Positions 15,611 to 24,994 of a stretch of 64,000 nt of DNA are shown piece after piece. The notes under the pieces were generated by a model, which saw only the letters and a program-made list of their open reading frames with translations, did no database searches and was not told the DNA's origin. Each line of letters starts with the position of its first letter. The stretch's first letter is position 1. Both the position numbers and the translations under genes were made by a program. The stretch spans positions 1-64,000 of the forward strand of contig JAGWFS010000005.1 of the NCBI GenBank assembly GCA_028867785.1, read 5' to 3'. Origin of the DNA: Nitrososphaerota archaeon (lineage in GTDB: Archaea; Thermoproteota; Nitrososphaeria; Nitrososphaerales; Nitrosopumilaceae).

Positions 15611-16944
15611 CGAAGCCTGACATAATCGTATCCGCCCATCTTGCTTTCAAAGCAATACCGCACCTTTTGGAACTTCCTTCTAAATCGCTTGACCTCCCCT
15701 GCAATCTTTTTTTTGTCTTTTTTATCCACAACCACGTTTTTGATAAACTCTGCAACATGTTTCATTTCAGACTCTTTCATGCCAAGCCTTGTCAGCTCTG
15801 CAACCCCAAGTCTCATGCCTCCTGGGTGGAAGTAGTTGCGTCCCGCCTTGATGTCCCCTGGAATTAGTTGTCTGTTTACAATGATGTTTGCCTTTTCAAG
15901 ATCAGCTTCTATGATGCCTCCATCTCCAAATGAAAGAACATTTACTACAATTTGATGTGATTTTGTAAATCCGCGTTTTTCTCCAAGCACTGTAAAACCA
16001 GCTGAGCTCAGATCTTCTGCCAAGGCCTTTGCATTCTTGACTACTTGGGCCGCATATTTTTTGCCAAACTCTAGCATTTCTGCAAACGCAATGGCTTTTC
16101 CTGCCATGTGATGCAAATGATGATTGCTTGTCATGCCGGGAAATGTTGCCTTTTTGATCTCGTCACTATATTTGTTAAATGAGCATATCATCCCTCCCTG
16201 CGGACCAAACAAAGTCTTGTGGGTGCTCATGGTCATGGCATCAGCTCCTTCTCTGAGTGGATCCTGGAACTGGCCTCCTGCAATAAGGCCGGCTACATGG
16301 GCCCCGTCATAGTTTATGAACATCTTGTAACTTTTCAGAAAATCGGCAAGCTCCTTTACGGGATGGGGAAACAAAAAGACTGAACCGCCAAACATTGCAA
16401 GCTTTGGAATCCTGCCTGCCTTTTCAAGCTCCTGGACTTTCTGTTTTGTCTTGTCGACGTCAATTGCCATCTCTTCTGCATCAAATGGATAGAACTCTAT
16501 GTCCAGCCCGTGTACAAGTCCCGCGGTTCCGGCGTGTTCTTTTTTACCGTGTGAGATATGCCCACCTGATGGAATGGACGGTGCAAGCATTACATCACCT
16601 GGGTTGGTAAATGCCGAATAAATTGCCAAATTAGCAACAACGCCTGAAATTGGTCTTACATCGACAAACTCTGCCTTGAACAGCTTTTGTGCAAGTTCCA
16701 TGCACTTGAACTCTACCTTGTCTATGTAGATGCATCCTGCATAGACCCGTTCCCCCGGCCAGCCTTCCGCATATCTGTTTGCAAAATCGGAGATCGTCGC
16801 CTCTCTGACCGCCGGGCTGGGAATATTCTCGCTTGCGATTAACGGGATCGAGTCTGCAAACCATTGGTTGTGCGTCTTGAGCATGGAGAGTACTTCTTTG
16901 TAAGCAGCACGTGGCGAGGAACGTACCATGCCAAGTTCGGCCAT
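15607..16944 (-). CDS. glyA: Serine hydroxymethyltransferase, archaeal type
   Basis: A 445-residue PLP enzyme interconverting serine and glycine with a pterin one-carbon carrier. The PLP lysine is in MSTHKTLFGPQGGM (about residues 231-244); other family motifs are IPLIASENIPSP, GERVYAGC, and INYDGAHVAGLIAGG with the cofactor-binding aspartate. The shortened, Lys-rich C-terminal end resembles archaeal enzymes that use tetrahydromethanopterin-type carriers rather than folate; that preference is inferred. The gene is convergent with polC, sharing CTAG in both stop codons, and divergent from the thermosome gene across a 99-nt promoter region. Confidence 0.95.
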   Translation of the reverse strand: MAELGMVRSSPRAAYKEVLSMLKTHNQWFADSIPLIASENIPSPAVREATISDFANRYAEGWPGERVYAGCIYIDKVEFKCMELAQKLFKAEFVDVRPISGVVANLAIYSAFTNPGDVMLAPSIPSGGHISHGKKEHAGTAGLVHGLDIEFYPFDAEEMAIDVDKTKQKVQELEKAGRIPKLAMFGGSVFLFPHPVKELADFLKSYKMFINYDGAHVAGLIAGGQFQDPLREGADAMTMSTHKTLFGPQGGMICSFNKYSDEIKKATFPGMTSNHHLHHMAGKAIAFAEMLEFGKKYAAQVVKNAKALAEDLSSAGFTVLGEKRGFTKSHQIVVNVLSFGDGGIIEADLEKANIIVNRQLIPGDIKAGRNYFHPGGMRLGVAELTRLGMKESEMKHVAEFIKNVVVDKKDKKKIAGEVKRFRRKFQKVRYCFESKMGGYDYVRLR

Positions 16945-17043
16945 TTTTCCTAATTTAAAACATCGTTAAGCATAAGCAAAAATTCAATCCATCAAACCGG
17001 TCTACATAAAGAATAATAAGGGAAAATTGATCTCAGCTAAAAC

Positions 17044-18741
17044 ATGTCGATTCAAGCTTCCGCAGGAGGAATTCCTGTTGTTATACTAAAAGACGGCGCA
17101 ACCCAGACCAAGGGTCGTGATGCTCAGAAAAACAATATCACTGCAGCAAAGCTAATCTCTGAAATTATTCACACAAGCCTAGGCCCAAGGGGAATGGACA
17201 AGATGCTCGTAGATTCACTGGGAGACGTTACAATCACAAACGACGGAGCTACCATTTTAAAAGAAATTGATGTCCAGCACCCGGCTGCAAAGATGCTAGT
17301 CGAGATCTCCAAGGCAACAGACAACGAAGTAGGGGACGGAACCACGTCTGCCGTAGTACTTGCAGGCGCACTCTTGGAAAACGCCGAATCTCTCATCCTA
17401 CAGGACGTTCATCCAACAATCATAGTTGATGGCTATAGAAAGGCCGCTCAAAAGGCAAAAGAATTTTTGGCAAAGATAGCAGACAAGGTTGCTGCAACCG
17501 ACAAGGATGTACTTGAAAGAATAGCAAAGACGTCAATGCAAACAAAACTTGTCAGAAGAGATTCTGCAAGCCTGGCAGATATGATAGTAAAGGCAGTTGT
17601 AGCAGTTGCAGAAAAAGCAGATGACGGATACGTGGTAGACATTGATGATATCAAGGTGGAAAAGAAGGCAGGAGGTTCAATCAAGGATTCCGTATATACC
17701 AAGGGCATAGTGCTTGACAAGGAGGTAGTCCACAGCGGAATGCCAAAGAAGATTGAGAGGGCAAAAATTGCCATAATCAACAACGCACTTGAGATTGATA
17801 AAACGGAATTTGATGCCAAGATAAACATCCAGAATCCGCAACAGATGAAGTCATTTCTTGATGAAGAAAACCGAATGATCAAGAACATGGTTGACAAGGT
17901 CATTGCTTCTGGTGCTAACGTACTGTTCTGCCAAAAGGGTATTGATGACATGGCACAACACTACCTTGCCAAGGCGGGAATTCTTACAGTTAGAAGAATA
18001 AAAGAAAGCGACATGGCAAAGCTTGCAAAAGCAACAGGTGCCAGAATCATAACGAATCTTGATGATCTTTTTGAAAAAGATCTTGGAACTGCAGAAATAG
18101 TAGAAGAGCGAAAGGTTGAGACCGACAGATGGGTCTTTGTAGAAGGATGCAAGCATCCAAAGGCAGTAACACTTCTTGTTAGGGGAGGATCCCAGAGAGT
18201 TGTAGATGAAGTTGAGAGATCTGTTCATGATGCATTAATGGTTGTCAAGGACGTAATGGAAAATCCGATGATTGTAGCTGGCGGCGGTGCTCCGGAAACT
18301 TATGCTGCAACAAAGCTACGAGAATGGGCAAAATCTCTTGAGGGACGGGAACAACTGGCAGTAGAAAAATTTGCAGACTCGCTTGAAGTAATTCCAATCA
18401 CACTTGCGGAAAATGCAGGAATGGATCCAATCGATACTCTTGCCTCGCTACGATCAAAACAGCTAAAGGGAAACAAATGGACCGGCATTGATGTCATGAA
18501 AGGCCAGGTGGCCAGCATGCATGCAACAGACATTTTCGAGCCACTATCTGTGAAAAACCAGATAATTTCATCCGCTACCGAGGCAGCATCAATGATTCTG
18601 AGAATTGATGACGTAATTGCAGTAGCCAAGGGTGCCGGCGGACCTCCGCCTGGCATGGGTGGTATGGGCGGAATGGAAGGAATGGGCGGCGGCATGGGTG
18701 GTATGGGCGGAATGGGTATGCCACCTATGGGCATGGAATAG
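17044..18741 (+). CDS. Thermosome subunit (group II chaperonin)
   Basis: A 565-residue subunit of the cytosolic ATP-driven folding chamber. It has the ATP-site sequences [23 protein letters not shown] and [16 protein letters not shown] in the first 100 residues, the nucleotide-binding VAGGGAPE in the C-terminal equatorial part, and ends in the typical Gly/Met-rich tail (from about residue 535). Only one subunit gene is present in this window; paralogues may exist elsewhere. A TATA-like CTACATAAAG about 40 nt before the ATG suggests a short leader. It is followed by an independent small membrane-protein gene. Confidence 0.97.
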   Translation: MSIQASAGGIPVVILKDGATQTKGRDAQKNNITAAKLISEIIHTSLGPRGMDKMLVDSLGDVTITNDGATILKEIDVQHPAAKMLVEISKATDNEVGDGTTSAVVLAGALLENAESLILQDVHPTIIVDGYRKAAQKAKEFLAKIADKVAATDKDVLERIAKTSMQTKLVRRDSASLADMIVKAVVAVAEKADDGYVVDIDDIKVEKKAGGSIKDSVYTKGIVLDKEVVHSGMPKKIERAKIAIINNALEIDKTEFDAKINIQNPQQMKSFLDEENRMIKNMVDKVIASGANVLFCQKGIDDMAQHYLAKAGILTVRRIKESDMAKLAKATGARIITNLDDLFEKDLGTAEIVEERKVETDRWVFVEGCKHPKAVTLLVRGGSQRVVDEVERSVHDALMVVKDVMENPMIVAGGGAPETYAATKLREWAKSLEGREQLAVEKFADSLEVIPITLAENAGMDPIDTLASLRSKQLKGNKWTGIDVMKGQVASMHATDIFEPLSVKNQIISSATEAASMILRIDDVIAVAKGAGGPPPGMGGMGGMEGMGGGMGGMGGMGMPPMGME

Positions 18742-18795
18742 CTGAATTATTTTCTCTTCTCAAAGTTTATTTGACTAGCATAGATAGGCAATCCC

Positions 18796-19074
18796 ATGCA
18801 GCTAGGCAGCAGCAAAATCTTGACCGGCGCAAAATATGTCTATCTAATAGTTTTCTTTGCGCTGCTATCGGGAGTATTTTATCCTGTCATCACTCACACC
18901 GCTTGGGACCCAGTTGTGATTGGAACACTAATCCTCTTTGTGGGTCTTGCCGGTGCCGTATCGCTCTACAAGGGAGGAACCGGCGATAAACACAGGCGGG
19001 CTTATCTCATAATCGGTTTTGCTTTGATGGCACTGGCCCTGTTCTTGGTATATGCTGCAATAGGAAGAGCCTAG
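18796..19074 (+). CDS. Small membrane protein with three predicted helices
   Basis: A 92-residue integral membrane protein of unknown function. Hydrophobic spans are at about residues 13-32 (AKYVYLIVFFALLSGVFYPV), 40-58 (VVIGTLILFVGLAGAVSLY) and 70-89 (LIIGFALMALALFLVYAAI), with a positive loop KGGTGDKHRR between the second and third. Similar small proteins are common in thaumarchaeal genomes without assigned roles. It starts 54 nt after the thermosome stop and overlaps glnA tail to tail by four bases (CTAG), so no separate terminator fits between these two genes. Confidence 0.7.
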   Translation: MQLGSSKILTGAKYVYLIVFFALLSGVFYPVITHTAWDPVVIGTLILFVGLAGAVSLYKGGTGDKHRRAYLIIGFALMALALFLVYAAIGRA

Positions 19075-20555
19075 ATATCAAAATAGAGATAGAACTCATG
19101 GGGATGGGGCCTTATTGAAATCTCATGATCGTCCGCCCTTTCCACCTCGATTACCTTGTCTATTGTTTCATTTGAAAATATTGTGGTGAGAAACTTTCTG
19201 TCGCTTTCAAGTTCATCAAGTGCCTCTCCTAACGTAGCTGGCAGGTCCTTGATTCCTTTTGCGTCTCGCTGGGCCTTGGTCATCTTGTAAATGTCTTCGT
19301 TGACCGGGTCTCCCGGGTCAGTCTTCTTTTTTATCCCGTCAAGCCCTGCAGCAAGAACAGCGGCAAACACAAGATATGGATTTGAAGATGGATCGGGAGC
19401 TCTAAATTCCAGCCTCTTTATCTTGGAATATTTTTCCCCCTTAAAGTGGGCTGGAATCCTGACTATGGCAGACCTGTTGCTTGCACTCCATGCTATGTAC
19501 ACAGGAGCCTCGTATCCCGGGACCAGCCTGTGATACGAGTTTGTCGTGGGGGCAACAATTGCGGACAATGCTCTTGCATGATTCATGACTCCTCCACAGT
19601 AGTATCTTGCAACTTGGCTTATCTCCTCTTTGTCGTCTTTATCGTAAAATATGTTCTTGCCGTCCTTCCACAGGCTCATGTTGGTATGCATTCCCGAGCC
19701 TGCATCCATGGAGATTGGCTTTGGCATCATGGTGGCTACCTTGTCATATTTTGTTGCAATGTTTCTTACTACATACTTGTAGGTCTGGGCCCCGTCTGCA
19801 GCATTGGTCAGGGTATCGTATCTGATATCAATCTCGCACTGTCCGGCAGTTGCTACCTCATGGTGATGATTATCGCATAGGATTCCAAAATATTCATTGA
19901 GGCACTCCACGCAATCATTTCTGTATTCTGTCAGGGTATCAGCAGGAGTGCTCGGATAATATCCCTTCTTCAGCGCCATCGGATATCCCTTCCCCTCCTG
20001 ATTCCACGGAGCTTCCTTTGACTCAATTGAATATGACTGGCCCTTGTATGGCGTTAATACATCCCATTGGATCTTATCGAAGACAAAAAACTCTACCTCG
20101 GGGCCCCAATAGCTTGAATCAAAACCTTGCGTGGTAAGATATTTCTCTGCCTTTTGCGATATGCCTCTTGGATCGGCATCCAGCCTGCCCTTTCCCCAAC
20201 CCCAGTATATGTCGCATATCAGTCTGGCTGTCTTGGAACTTGTCATCCAAGGAACTACCGCGTACGTGTTGGGATCTGGCTTTAGTATCATGTCAGAGTC
20301 CTGAATTGACGCAAATCCTACGATTGAGGAACCATCTAGTTTTGGCAGACCGTCTTGCATTTGTTGAGGAGTAAACAGGTTGGCCGAAATCGTAGTATGA
20401 TGAAATCTTCCTCTAAGGCCTGTAAACTGTAAATCAATGAATTTTATTTGATCGTGTTTTATCTTTGCAAAAACCTCATCAGCCGAATATGAAGTTGGTA
20501 CTGGCTCCCCACCAATCACTTTATATGGCAATTTTGCACCTTGATCATAACACAA
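19071..20555 (-). CDS. glnA: Glutamine synthetase, type I
   Basis: The main ammonia-assimilating enzyme, up to 494 residues, forming glutamine from glutamate, ammonia and ATP. Family motifs include the catalytic-domain start WGPEVEFFVFDK, the substrate loop GSGMHTNMSLW, PTTNSYHRLVPGYEAP, SASNRSAIVRIP and the metal-binding RLEFRAPDPSSNPYL. The frame opens at a TTG at 20555 but a TATA-like CTTAAATC is centred near 20571, which would place the transcript start around 20546; a TTG at 20531 (LPYKVIGGEP) or a GTG at 20519 may be the real start. It is divergent from the GINS gene, with less than 40 bases between the likely start codons. Confidence 0.95.
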   Translation of the reverse strand: MCYDQGAKLPYKVIGGEPVPTSYSADEVFAKIKHDQIKFIDLQFTGLRGRFHHTTISANLFTPQQMQDGLPKLDGSSIVGFASIQDSDMILKPDPNTYAVVPWMTSSKTARLICDIYWGWGKGRLDADPRGISQKAEKYLTTQGFDSSYWGPEVEFFVFDKIQWDVLTPYKGQSYSIESKEAPWNQEGKGYPMALKKGYYPSTPADTLTEYRNDCVECLNEYFGILCDNHHHEVATAGQCEIDIRYDTLTNAADGAQTYKYVVRNIATKYDKVATMMPKPISMDAGSGMHTNMSLWKDGKNIFYDKDDKEEISQVARYYCGGVMNHARALSAIVAPTTNSYHRLVPGYEAPVYIAWSASNRSAIVRIPAHFKGEKYSKIKRLEFRAPDPSSNPYLVFAAVLAAGLDGIKKKTDPGDPVNEDIYKMTKAQRDAKGIKDLPATLGEALDELESDRKFLTTIFSNETIDKVIEVERADDHEISIRPHPHEFYLYFDI

Positions 20556-20590
20556 AGGGGTCTATGATTTAAGTATTGTTGGGTATGCAA

Positions 20591-21148
20591 ATGTCAGAAA
20601 CAAAAAAAATTGATGTAAATTCATTGTATTCCTTGCTTCTCCGGGAAGTAGAAAATGATTCAGTACAGGAGCTAGATTCCAAGCTGTACAACAACATTGC
20701 CGAATTTCTTGGAAATTTAAAAAATCAGGATTATGATGGGGTCGAATCCAAAATCAAAGACTCACTTGTAAAAATGATAACCGACATGACGTCTCTTCTT
20801 TTAAAAATTAGAATTGAAAAGGCAGTAGGCTATGAAGAGATTGACTATTCGAATCTTCTTGATGAAGAAAGATTCATCCTTGATTCTGAGGATGAACTAA
20901 GGCAGAGAAAAGAGACCATTCTCTCTGCAACATTAAACGGCAGGTTAAAGCTTCTCGAAACCGTAGCGGAAAATCACAGATCTAGGACCATTGTAGTGAG
21001 ATTTCTCAAACCAATAGACCAGATTGTGGGAACGGATCTCCAGACGTATGGCCCGTTTGAGGCTGAGGATGTTGCAACTTTGCCGTTTGAGAACGCACGG
21101 GCCCTGATTGCCAAAAAGGTAGCGGTAAAGATAATCTGGGAAGACTAA
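20591..21148 (+). CDS. GINS complex subunit (Gins51-like)
   Basis: A replication factor of about 185 residues that joins Cdc45/RecJ-like protein and MCM in the replicative helicase. The N-terminal two thirds is the helical A domain (LYSLLLREVENDSVQELDSK, RIEKAVGYEEIDYSNLLDEE). The C-terminal B domain is the best match: VRFLKPIDQIVGTDLQTYGP then FEAEDVATLPFENARALIAK and VAVKI, the G-x-D-x-x-x-Y-G-P-F-x-x-x-D-x-x-x-L-P pattern of archaeal Gins51. In-frame TTGs at 20576 and 20579 and an ATG at 20585 precede the chosen ATG. It lies about 11 kb from the origin candidate, among other replication genes. Confidence 0.88.
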   Translation: MSETKKIDVNSLYSLLLREVENDSVQELDSKLYNNIAEFLGNLKNQDYDGVESKIKDSLVKMITDMTSLLLKIRIEKAVGYEEIDYSNLLDEERFILDSEDELRQRKETILSATLNGRLKLLETVAENHRSRTIVVRFLKPIDQIVGTDLQTYGPFEAEDVATLPFENARALIAKKVAVKIIWED

Positions 21149-21175
21149 AAATTGGGCAACTGCAGGTGATACAGC

Positions 21176-21448
21176 ATGCACAACGGGATAGACCTTGATG
21201 TCTACTTTGAGATAATAATCTATCCTGTTGCAGCTTTGTTTATCATAGAAATGATTAGCAGGGCAGCCAAGATACCAAACTGGATAAAGCTCCTGACCCA
21301 AGCCGTGTCATGTATTGGGTTTGGAGTAGCGTATCTTCTCATGCAAGTGGCCCACTGGCTTACTGCAGGCGTATTGCTGGCATTGGCAATTGCTCTGTTT
21401 TACCAAGCAAAGGTATCAAAACTCAATCCGCAAAAACCTCTGTACTAG
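21176..21448 (+). CDS. Small membrane protein, three predicted helices
   Basis: A 90-residue hydrophobic protein of unknown function. Spans are near residues 9-27 (VYFEIIIYPVAALFIIEMI), 37-56 (WIKLLTQAVSCIGFGVAYLL) and 60-78 (AHWLTAGVLLALAIALFYQA). It follows the GINS gene after 27 nt in the same direction, so co-transcription is possible, though nothing suggests a functional link. The stop codon shares CTAG with the convergent AN1 zinc-finger gene. Confidence 0.65.
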   Translation: MHNGIDLDVYFEIIIYPVAALFIIEMISRAAKIPNWIKLLTQAVSCIGFGVAYLLMQVAHWLTAGVLLALAIALFYQAKVSKLNPQKPLY

Positions 21449-21669
21449 CCGAGCTTGCCAAAGACCCGTTTCATAAAACCTTGCCTGCCCGTACCTTTTC
21501 TTCTCTGAACCTTGTTTTCCCCGAATCTTTTTGCTCTGATCTGATGCAGTTTGACACACCTGTGATCTTCTGGTAGTCTGTGCTCTGCACAAAACTTGTC
21601 GCTACAGTAATTGCATTGAAATGGAAGATCAGTTTTTTCTCCACAGTACGCGCAGTCCACTTGTTCCAT
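21445..21669 (-). CDS. AN1-type zinc finger protein
   Basis: A 74-residue protein with one AN1 zinc finger: CAYCGEKTDLPFQCNYCSDK followed by FCAEHRLPEDHRC. The zinc ligands follow the AN1 pattern C-x2-C-x9-C-x2-C-x4-C-x2-H-x5-H-x-C, which binds two zinc ions. A basic tail (RRKGTGRQGFMKRVFGKLG) could bind nucleic acid or membrane. In eukaryotes AN1 proteins act in stress responses and proteasome/Cdc48 pathways; archaeal roles are unknown. An in-frame ATG at 21711 would add 14 residues that look non-conserved, so the ATG at 21669 is chosen. Confidence 0.85.
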   Translation of the reverse strand: MEQVDCAYCGEKTDLPFQCNYCSDKFCAEHRLPEDHRCVKLHQIRAKRFGENKVQRRKGTGRQGFMKRVFGKLG

Positions 21670-21776
21670 AGCTACGATCCAACTTGATCCTAAATCAATG
21701 TTAAGAAACAAAGTTAATTTCTATAATTATTGGAATTAATTGACAAGACTTTTAAGCAAAAAGGCCTTGATGAAAA

Positions 21777-22529
21777 ATGATTTTTGGTATGATTGGGGGA
21801 AATGTTGCTGTAATAACTGGTGCGAGCAGCGGAATTGGATATGCTACAGCTCTGTCAATTGCAAAGGCGGGTGCAAAGGTTGTTGCAGCTGCAAGAAGAA
21901 AAGACAGACTGGATCAGCTGCAAAAGGAAATTGAAAAATCTGGAGGAGAGTGTATCACGGTTGCATGTGACGTAGCAAAGCGCAGCGATTGTGAAAACCT
22001 AATCGATGCGGCAATAAAAAAGTGGAATAGGACTGATATTCTAGTTAACAACGCCGGTTTGATGCCGTTGAGTTTTGTGAAAAACCTCAAAGTTGATGAA
22101 TGGGAAAGGATGGTTGATGTAAACATCAAGGGTGTACTGTACTGCACCGCTGCTGCAATTCCGCACATGCTCAAACAAAATTCCGGTCACATAGTAAACA
22201 TATCCTCAATTGCAGGAAGGGTGGTCTTTCCTGCAGGAAGCGTATACTGTGCGACAAAATACGCAGTGAGGGCATTCAGCGAGGGGCTAAGACAGGAACT
22301 CTCGGCACGAAACAACATACGCATTACCACAATTGAACCCGGAGTGGTTGATACCGAGCTTACAAATACAATTACTGATAAATCACTTGAAGCATTTGTA
22401 AAATCTGCCAAAACCATGCAGGCCCTCAAGTCGGAAGACATTGCAAACTCTATACTGTTTGCAGTAGAATCGCCACCTCACATGAACGTAAACGAGATAA
22501 CCATAAGGCCGACAACCCAAGAAAGATAG
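21777..22529 (+). CDS. Short-chain dehydrogenase/reductase
   Basis: A 250-residue classical SDR. The NAD(P)-binding TGASSGIG motif is at residues 14-21, NNAG at about 90-93, the catalytic serine in NISSIAG, and the Y-x-x-x-K pair in YCATKYAVRAFSE. Arginines after the second strand (AAARRKDRL) favour NADP(H). The substrate is unknown; the C-terminal region EIDxxGVVDTEL-like sequence is standard for COG4221 enzymes. The next gene, a FAD oxidoreductase, follows closely in the same direction, so the two may form a redox operon. Confidence 0.88.
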   Translation: MIFGMIGGNVAVITGASSGIGYATALSIAKAGAKVVAAARRKDRLDQLQKEIEKSGGECITVACDVAKRSDCENLIDAAIKKWNRTDILVNNAGLMPLSFVKNLKVDEWERMVDVNIKGVLYCTAAAIPHMLKQNSGHIVNISSIAGRVVFPAGSVYCATKYAVRAFSEGLRQELSARNNIRITTIEPGVVDTELTNTITDKSLEAFVKSAKTMQALKSEDIANSILFAVESPPHMNVNEITIRPTTQER

Positions 22530-22542
22530 GACGTGTCTTGGT

Positions 22543-23685
22543 ATTAGGCCAACGAACATAGTAATTCTAGGCGGGGGATTTGGCGGCCTTTCGGCAGCAA
22601 ACGAGCTACGCGAGAATCTTACCCAGGACACCCGGATTACAATTGTAGACAAGAAAGACTGGTTCATGATGGACCTTGTCAAACTCTGGATGATTACAGG
22701 CTCAAGGGAGTTTGAAACCTCAAAGAAACCCCTTGAAAATATCACAAAAAAAGGAATCGAGTTTATCAATGAAAATGTGACCAAGATAGACCTGCAGAAT
22801 AAGATTGTAAGAACAAGCTATCGAAGATTGCACTATGATTATCTGATAGTTGCTCTGGGAGTCGAGCTTGCGCCAGAGCAGATTCCGGGCCTTAAAGAAA
22901 ACAGTCTTGTGCTGTATGACATAAACGACGTTCCAAGGATTCGCGATGCAATACGTGGCATGAAATCAGGCAGGATAGCAGTGGCAATTACCGGCCTCCC
23001 ATACAAGTGTCCTCCTGCACCATACGAGGCCGCGCTACTGATCAGATCTGTACTGGAAGAGACTGGAACAAGCAGTTCAATTCAAATGGACTTTTACAGT
23101 CCCACTCCAATCACACTCCCGGCCGGAGGGCCTCAGGTGAGCGAGGAAATACTGCAGATTCTAAAATCAAGACACATTGAATTTCATGGAAGCCACAAGA
23201 CGATATCCGTGGAACAGTCCAGGATAAAATTTGAGTCCGGGGAGGCAGAATTTGATCTGCTGATTGCCGTTCCTCCTCACAAGGTACCGCTTGTAGCAGT
23301 TGATTGCGGGCTGGCACAGCCGGGCAAGTTCATCGAGGTGGATAGAAGTTGCAGGACCGCGTCTGACAATGTATACGCAATAGGCGACGTAAACCAGATG
23401 ATGGTAACAGACAAGATTGCCGTACCAAAGGCTGGAATATTTGCAGAAGGCGAGGGAATAACTGTTGCAAAAAACATTGTTTCAAAGATAAAAAAAGAAT
23501 CTGAGGGAGCAGTCTTTGATGGAAGGGGCGGATGTTATCTTGAGACGGGAAAAAAGACTGCTGGATATCTTAGGGTAGACATGTATGCAGATCCCGCCCC
23601 TGTAACTGAGCTGAAATCCCCTACACCCGACTATTTTCTGGAAAAGGAAAAATTTGAAAAAGAGCGGCTGGAAAAGTGGCTCTAA
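22543..23685 (+). CDS. FAD-dependent NAD(P)/sulfide:quinone oxidoreductase-family protein with unusual start
   Basis: A two-dinucleotide-domain flavoprotein of about 380 residues. The FAD-binding VILGGGFGGLSAANEL lies upstream of the first ATG (22666), so the coding region must begin earlier. In that frame there is no ATG, GTG or TTG between a stop at 22504-22506 and the motif; the ATT at 22543 (giving x-R-P-T-N-I-V-I-L-G-G-G) is the best-placed rare start, ATA at 22558 another. Further motifs are LIVALGVEL, KCPPAPYEAALL, and VYAIGDVNQM near the C-terminus. The KCPPAPYE element recalls sulfide:quinone oxidoreductase relatives, but the redox cysteine pair of true SQR is not obvious. It follows the SDR gene by 13 nt. 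Confidence 0.8.
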   Translation: MRPTNIVILGGGFGGLSAANELRENLTQDTRITIVDKKDWFMMDLVKLWMITGSREFETSKKPLENITKKGIEFINENVTKIDLQNKIVRTSYRRLHYDYLIVALGVELAPEQIPGLKENSLVLYDINDVPRIRDAIRGMKSGRIAVAITGLPYKCPPAPYEAALLIRSVLEETGTSSSIQMDFYSPTPITLPAGGPQVSEEILQILKSRHIEFHGSHKTISVEQSRIKFESGEAEFDLLIAVPPHKVPLVAVDCGLAQPGKFIEVDRSCRTASDNVYAIGDVNQMMVTDKIAVPKAGIFAEGEGITVAKNIVSKIKKESEGAVFDGRGGCYLETGKKTAGYLRVDMYADPAPVTELKSPTPDYFLEKEKFEKERLEKWL

Positions 23686-23733
23686 ATATCTGATCCTACC
23701 ATTTAATAATTTCAATACTGGCCAGCAACTTGA

Positions 23734-23811
23734 GGGACCGTAGTCTAGCTTGGTCATGATGCTAGCCTGGGGTGCTAGAGGTCGCCGGTTCAAGTCCGGC
23801 CGGTCCCACCA
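23734..23811 (+). tRNA. tRNA-Pro (anticodon GGG), CCA encoded
   Basis: The cloverleaf is complete. Acceptor GGGACCG pairs with CGGTCCC (23801-23807); the D arm has three pairs with GCTTGGTCA in the loop; the anticodon arm is CTAGC-CTGGGGT-GCTAG, giving anticodon GGG; the T arm is GCCGG-TTCAAGT-CCGGC. A is the discriminator (23808) and CCA follows in the DNA. There is no intron. A TTTAATAATT box at about 23701-23710 is correctly spaced as promoter. Confidence 0.95.
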
Positions 23812-23940
23812 TTTCATGGGGGGTAAGGACAGCATGGACTCATTTGATCTTTTTGGGCTGCCTGGATCACTTCAAAATCATTAGTCAGGTGCAAACATTA
23901 AACTGCCTTTTTAACAAACTATTTTTCCCACACTCATTTC

Positions 23941-24264
23941 TTATCTCTTTCTTACTATTGCCACAAAAAACAAAGCCAGTATTACAAATCCAATTGAGGA
24001 TAGTATGACCTCTACCGTGGTTGCTTCAGTTGACGGCAATAGAATTTCCAACCTTGGAAGTATTGCCCTAAATGCATAAAGACCAAAAGCCGCGCTAACA
24101 AAAACAAGTCTTTTCAGCTTGGTTCGTTTGTAAGCAAATAGTGACATTACAAGCAAAATCGCTGCAAATATTCCAGTAGCAAGATCAAGAGATTCCGGAA
24201 GATCTGGCATCTCCCCACCTACCTCTCGCAGATTGTCTAGAGCCAAGAAGATGCTCTGTAGCAC
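23941..24264 (-). CDS. Membrane protein coupled to a winged-helix regulator
   Basis: A 107-residue protein with three predicted membrane helices (about residues 28-44, 52-70 and 84-104) and a short acidic N-terminus. No family is recognised. It begins with a GTG whose G is the last base of the upstream regulator's TAG stop codon, so translation is very likely coupled. Paired genes of a winged-helix regulator and a small membrane protein often form a sensor-regulator unit; here that is inference only. Confidence 0.65.
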   Translation of the reverse strand: MLQSIFLALDNLREVGGEMPDLPESLDLATGIFAAILLVMSLFAYKRTKLKRLVFVSAAFGLYAFRAILPRLEILLPSTEATTVEVILSSIGFVILALFFVAIVRKR

Positions 24265-24821
24265 TAATCATCTTCCTCCTTCATGTCTGATGATATCTGT
24301 ATGAAGAGTTCTGCAAATCTACTGAGCAATTTATCCCAGATGTTTTCATGATATGTTTTAAGCGCAGTGGCAATGCCCTGACTATCTATTATTGAATATT
24401 TCATGGTCCGCCCCTCTTTCACAGACCGGACAAGACCTGCCTCCTCGAGCCTTGACATGTGCCAGCTTATTGTAGGCGCAGAAAATCCCTTGAAATTTAC
24501 AATATCGCTTTGTGTAGACCAAGGATGTTCCAGTAGATATATGAGTATGTCGCGTGCTGTCTCTTGTCTCAAAAAAGCAAGTATGTGATGCTCTGTATCA
24601 AGTACCCCCATCACAAAATAGTGTCTGTACACATTGATTCTCTGAGATTTTATTCTTCCAGATCTTTCTAATACATCAAGGTGGTGCTGGGTTGCGCCCA
24701 TTCCTAATTGTAATTCTCTTGTTATCATTCTAAGATGCGCACCTGGATTTTTTTCAATGTAATTGTATATTTTAGATCTGATTTCAGAATCGTCTTCATC
24801 TTGATCTCTTCCATCTCGCAA
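24264..24821 (-). CDS. Tandem winged-helix transcriptional regulator
   Basis: A 185-residue cytosolic protein with two winged-helix domains. The first (about residues 12-75: EIRSKIYNYIEKNPGAHLRM, ELQLGMGATQHHLDVLERSG) and the second (about 85-155: ETARDILIYLLEHPWSTQSD, FKGFSAPTISWHMSRLEEAG, wing EGRTMKYSI) both resemble ArsR/MarR-like archaeal repressors of the COG3398 type. There are no cysteine metal sites. The C-terminal helix may mediate dimerisation. It is the first gene of a two-gene unit with the membrane protein that overlaps its stop codon. Confidence 0.8.
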   Translation of the reverse strand: MRDGRDQDEDDSEIRSKIYNYIEKNPGAHLRMITRELQLGMGATQHHLDVLERSGRIKSQRINVYRHYFVMGVLDTEHHILAFLRQETARDILIYLLEHPWSTQSDIVNFKGFSAPTISWHMSRLEEAGLVRSVKEGRTMKYSIIDSQGIATALKTYHENIWDKLLSRFAELFIQISSDMKEEDD

Positions 24822-24994
24822 CAGTTTTCTCCTTCTATCAATGAAGGTGTGCCATAATAAAGGCTAATTACATTACAGGTGCGACTAGCTAAATATCCTT
24901 GCTTACAATGAATTTTGCGTGACTGGAAATAAACAAAATTTAGTCAGTCGTCCCTCAATTATAATATACAAATTTTGGCAATTTGGTATCCGAG

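Noticed and set aside
23482-23835. Minus-strand frame across the end of the flavoprotein gene and tRNA-Pro.
   Set aside because: It is antisense to a tRNA and a clear coding region; no homology.
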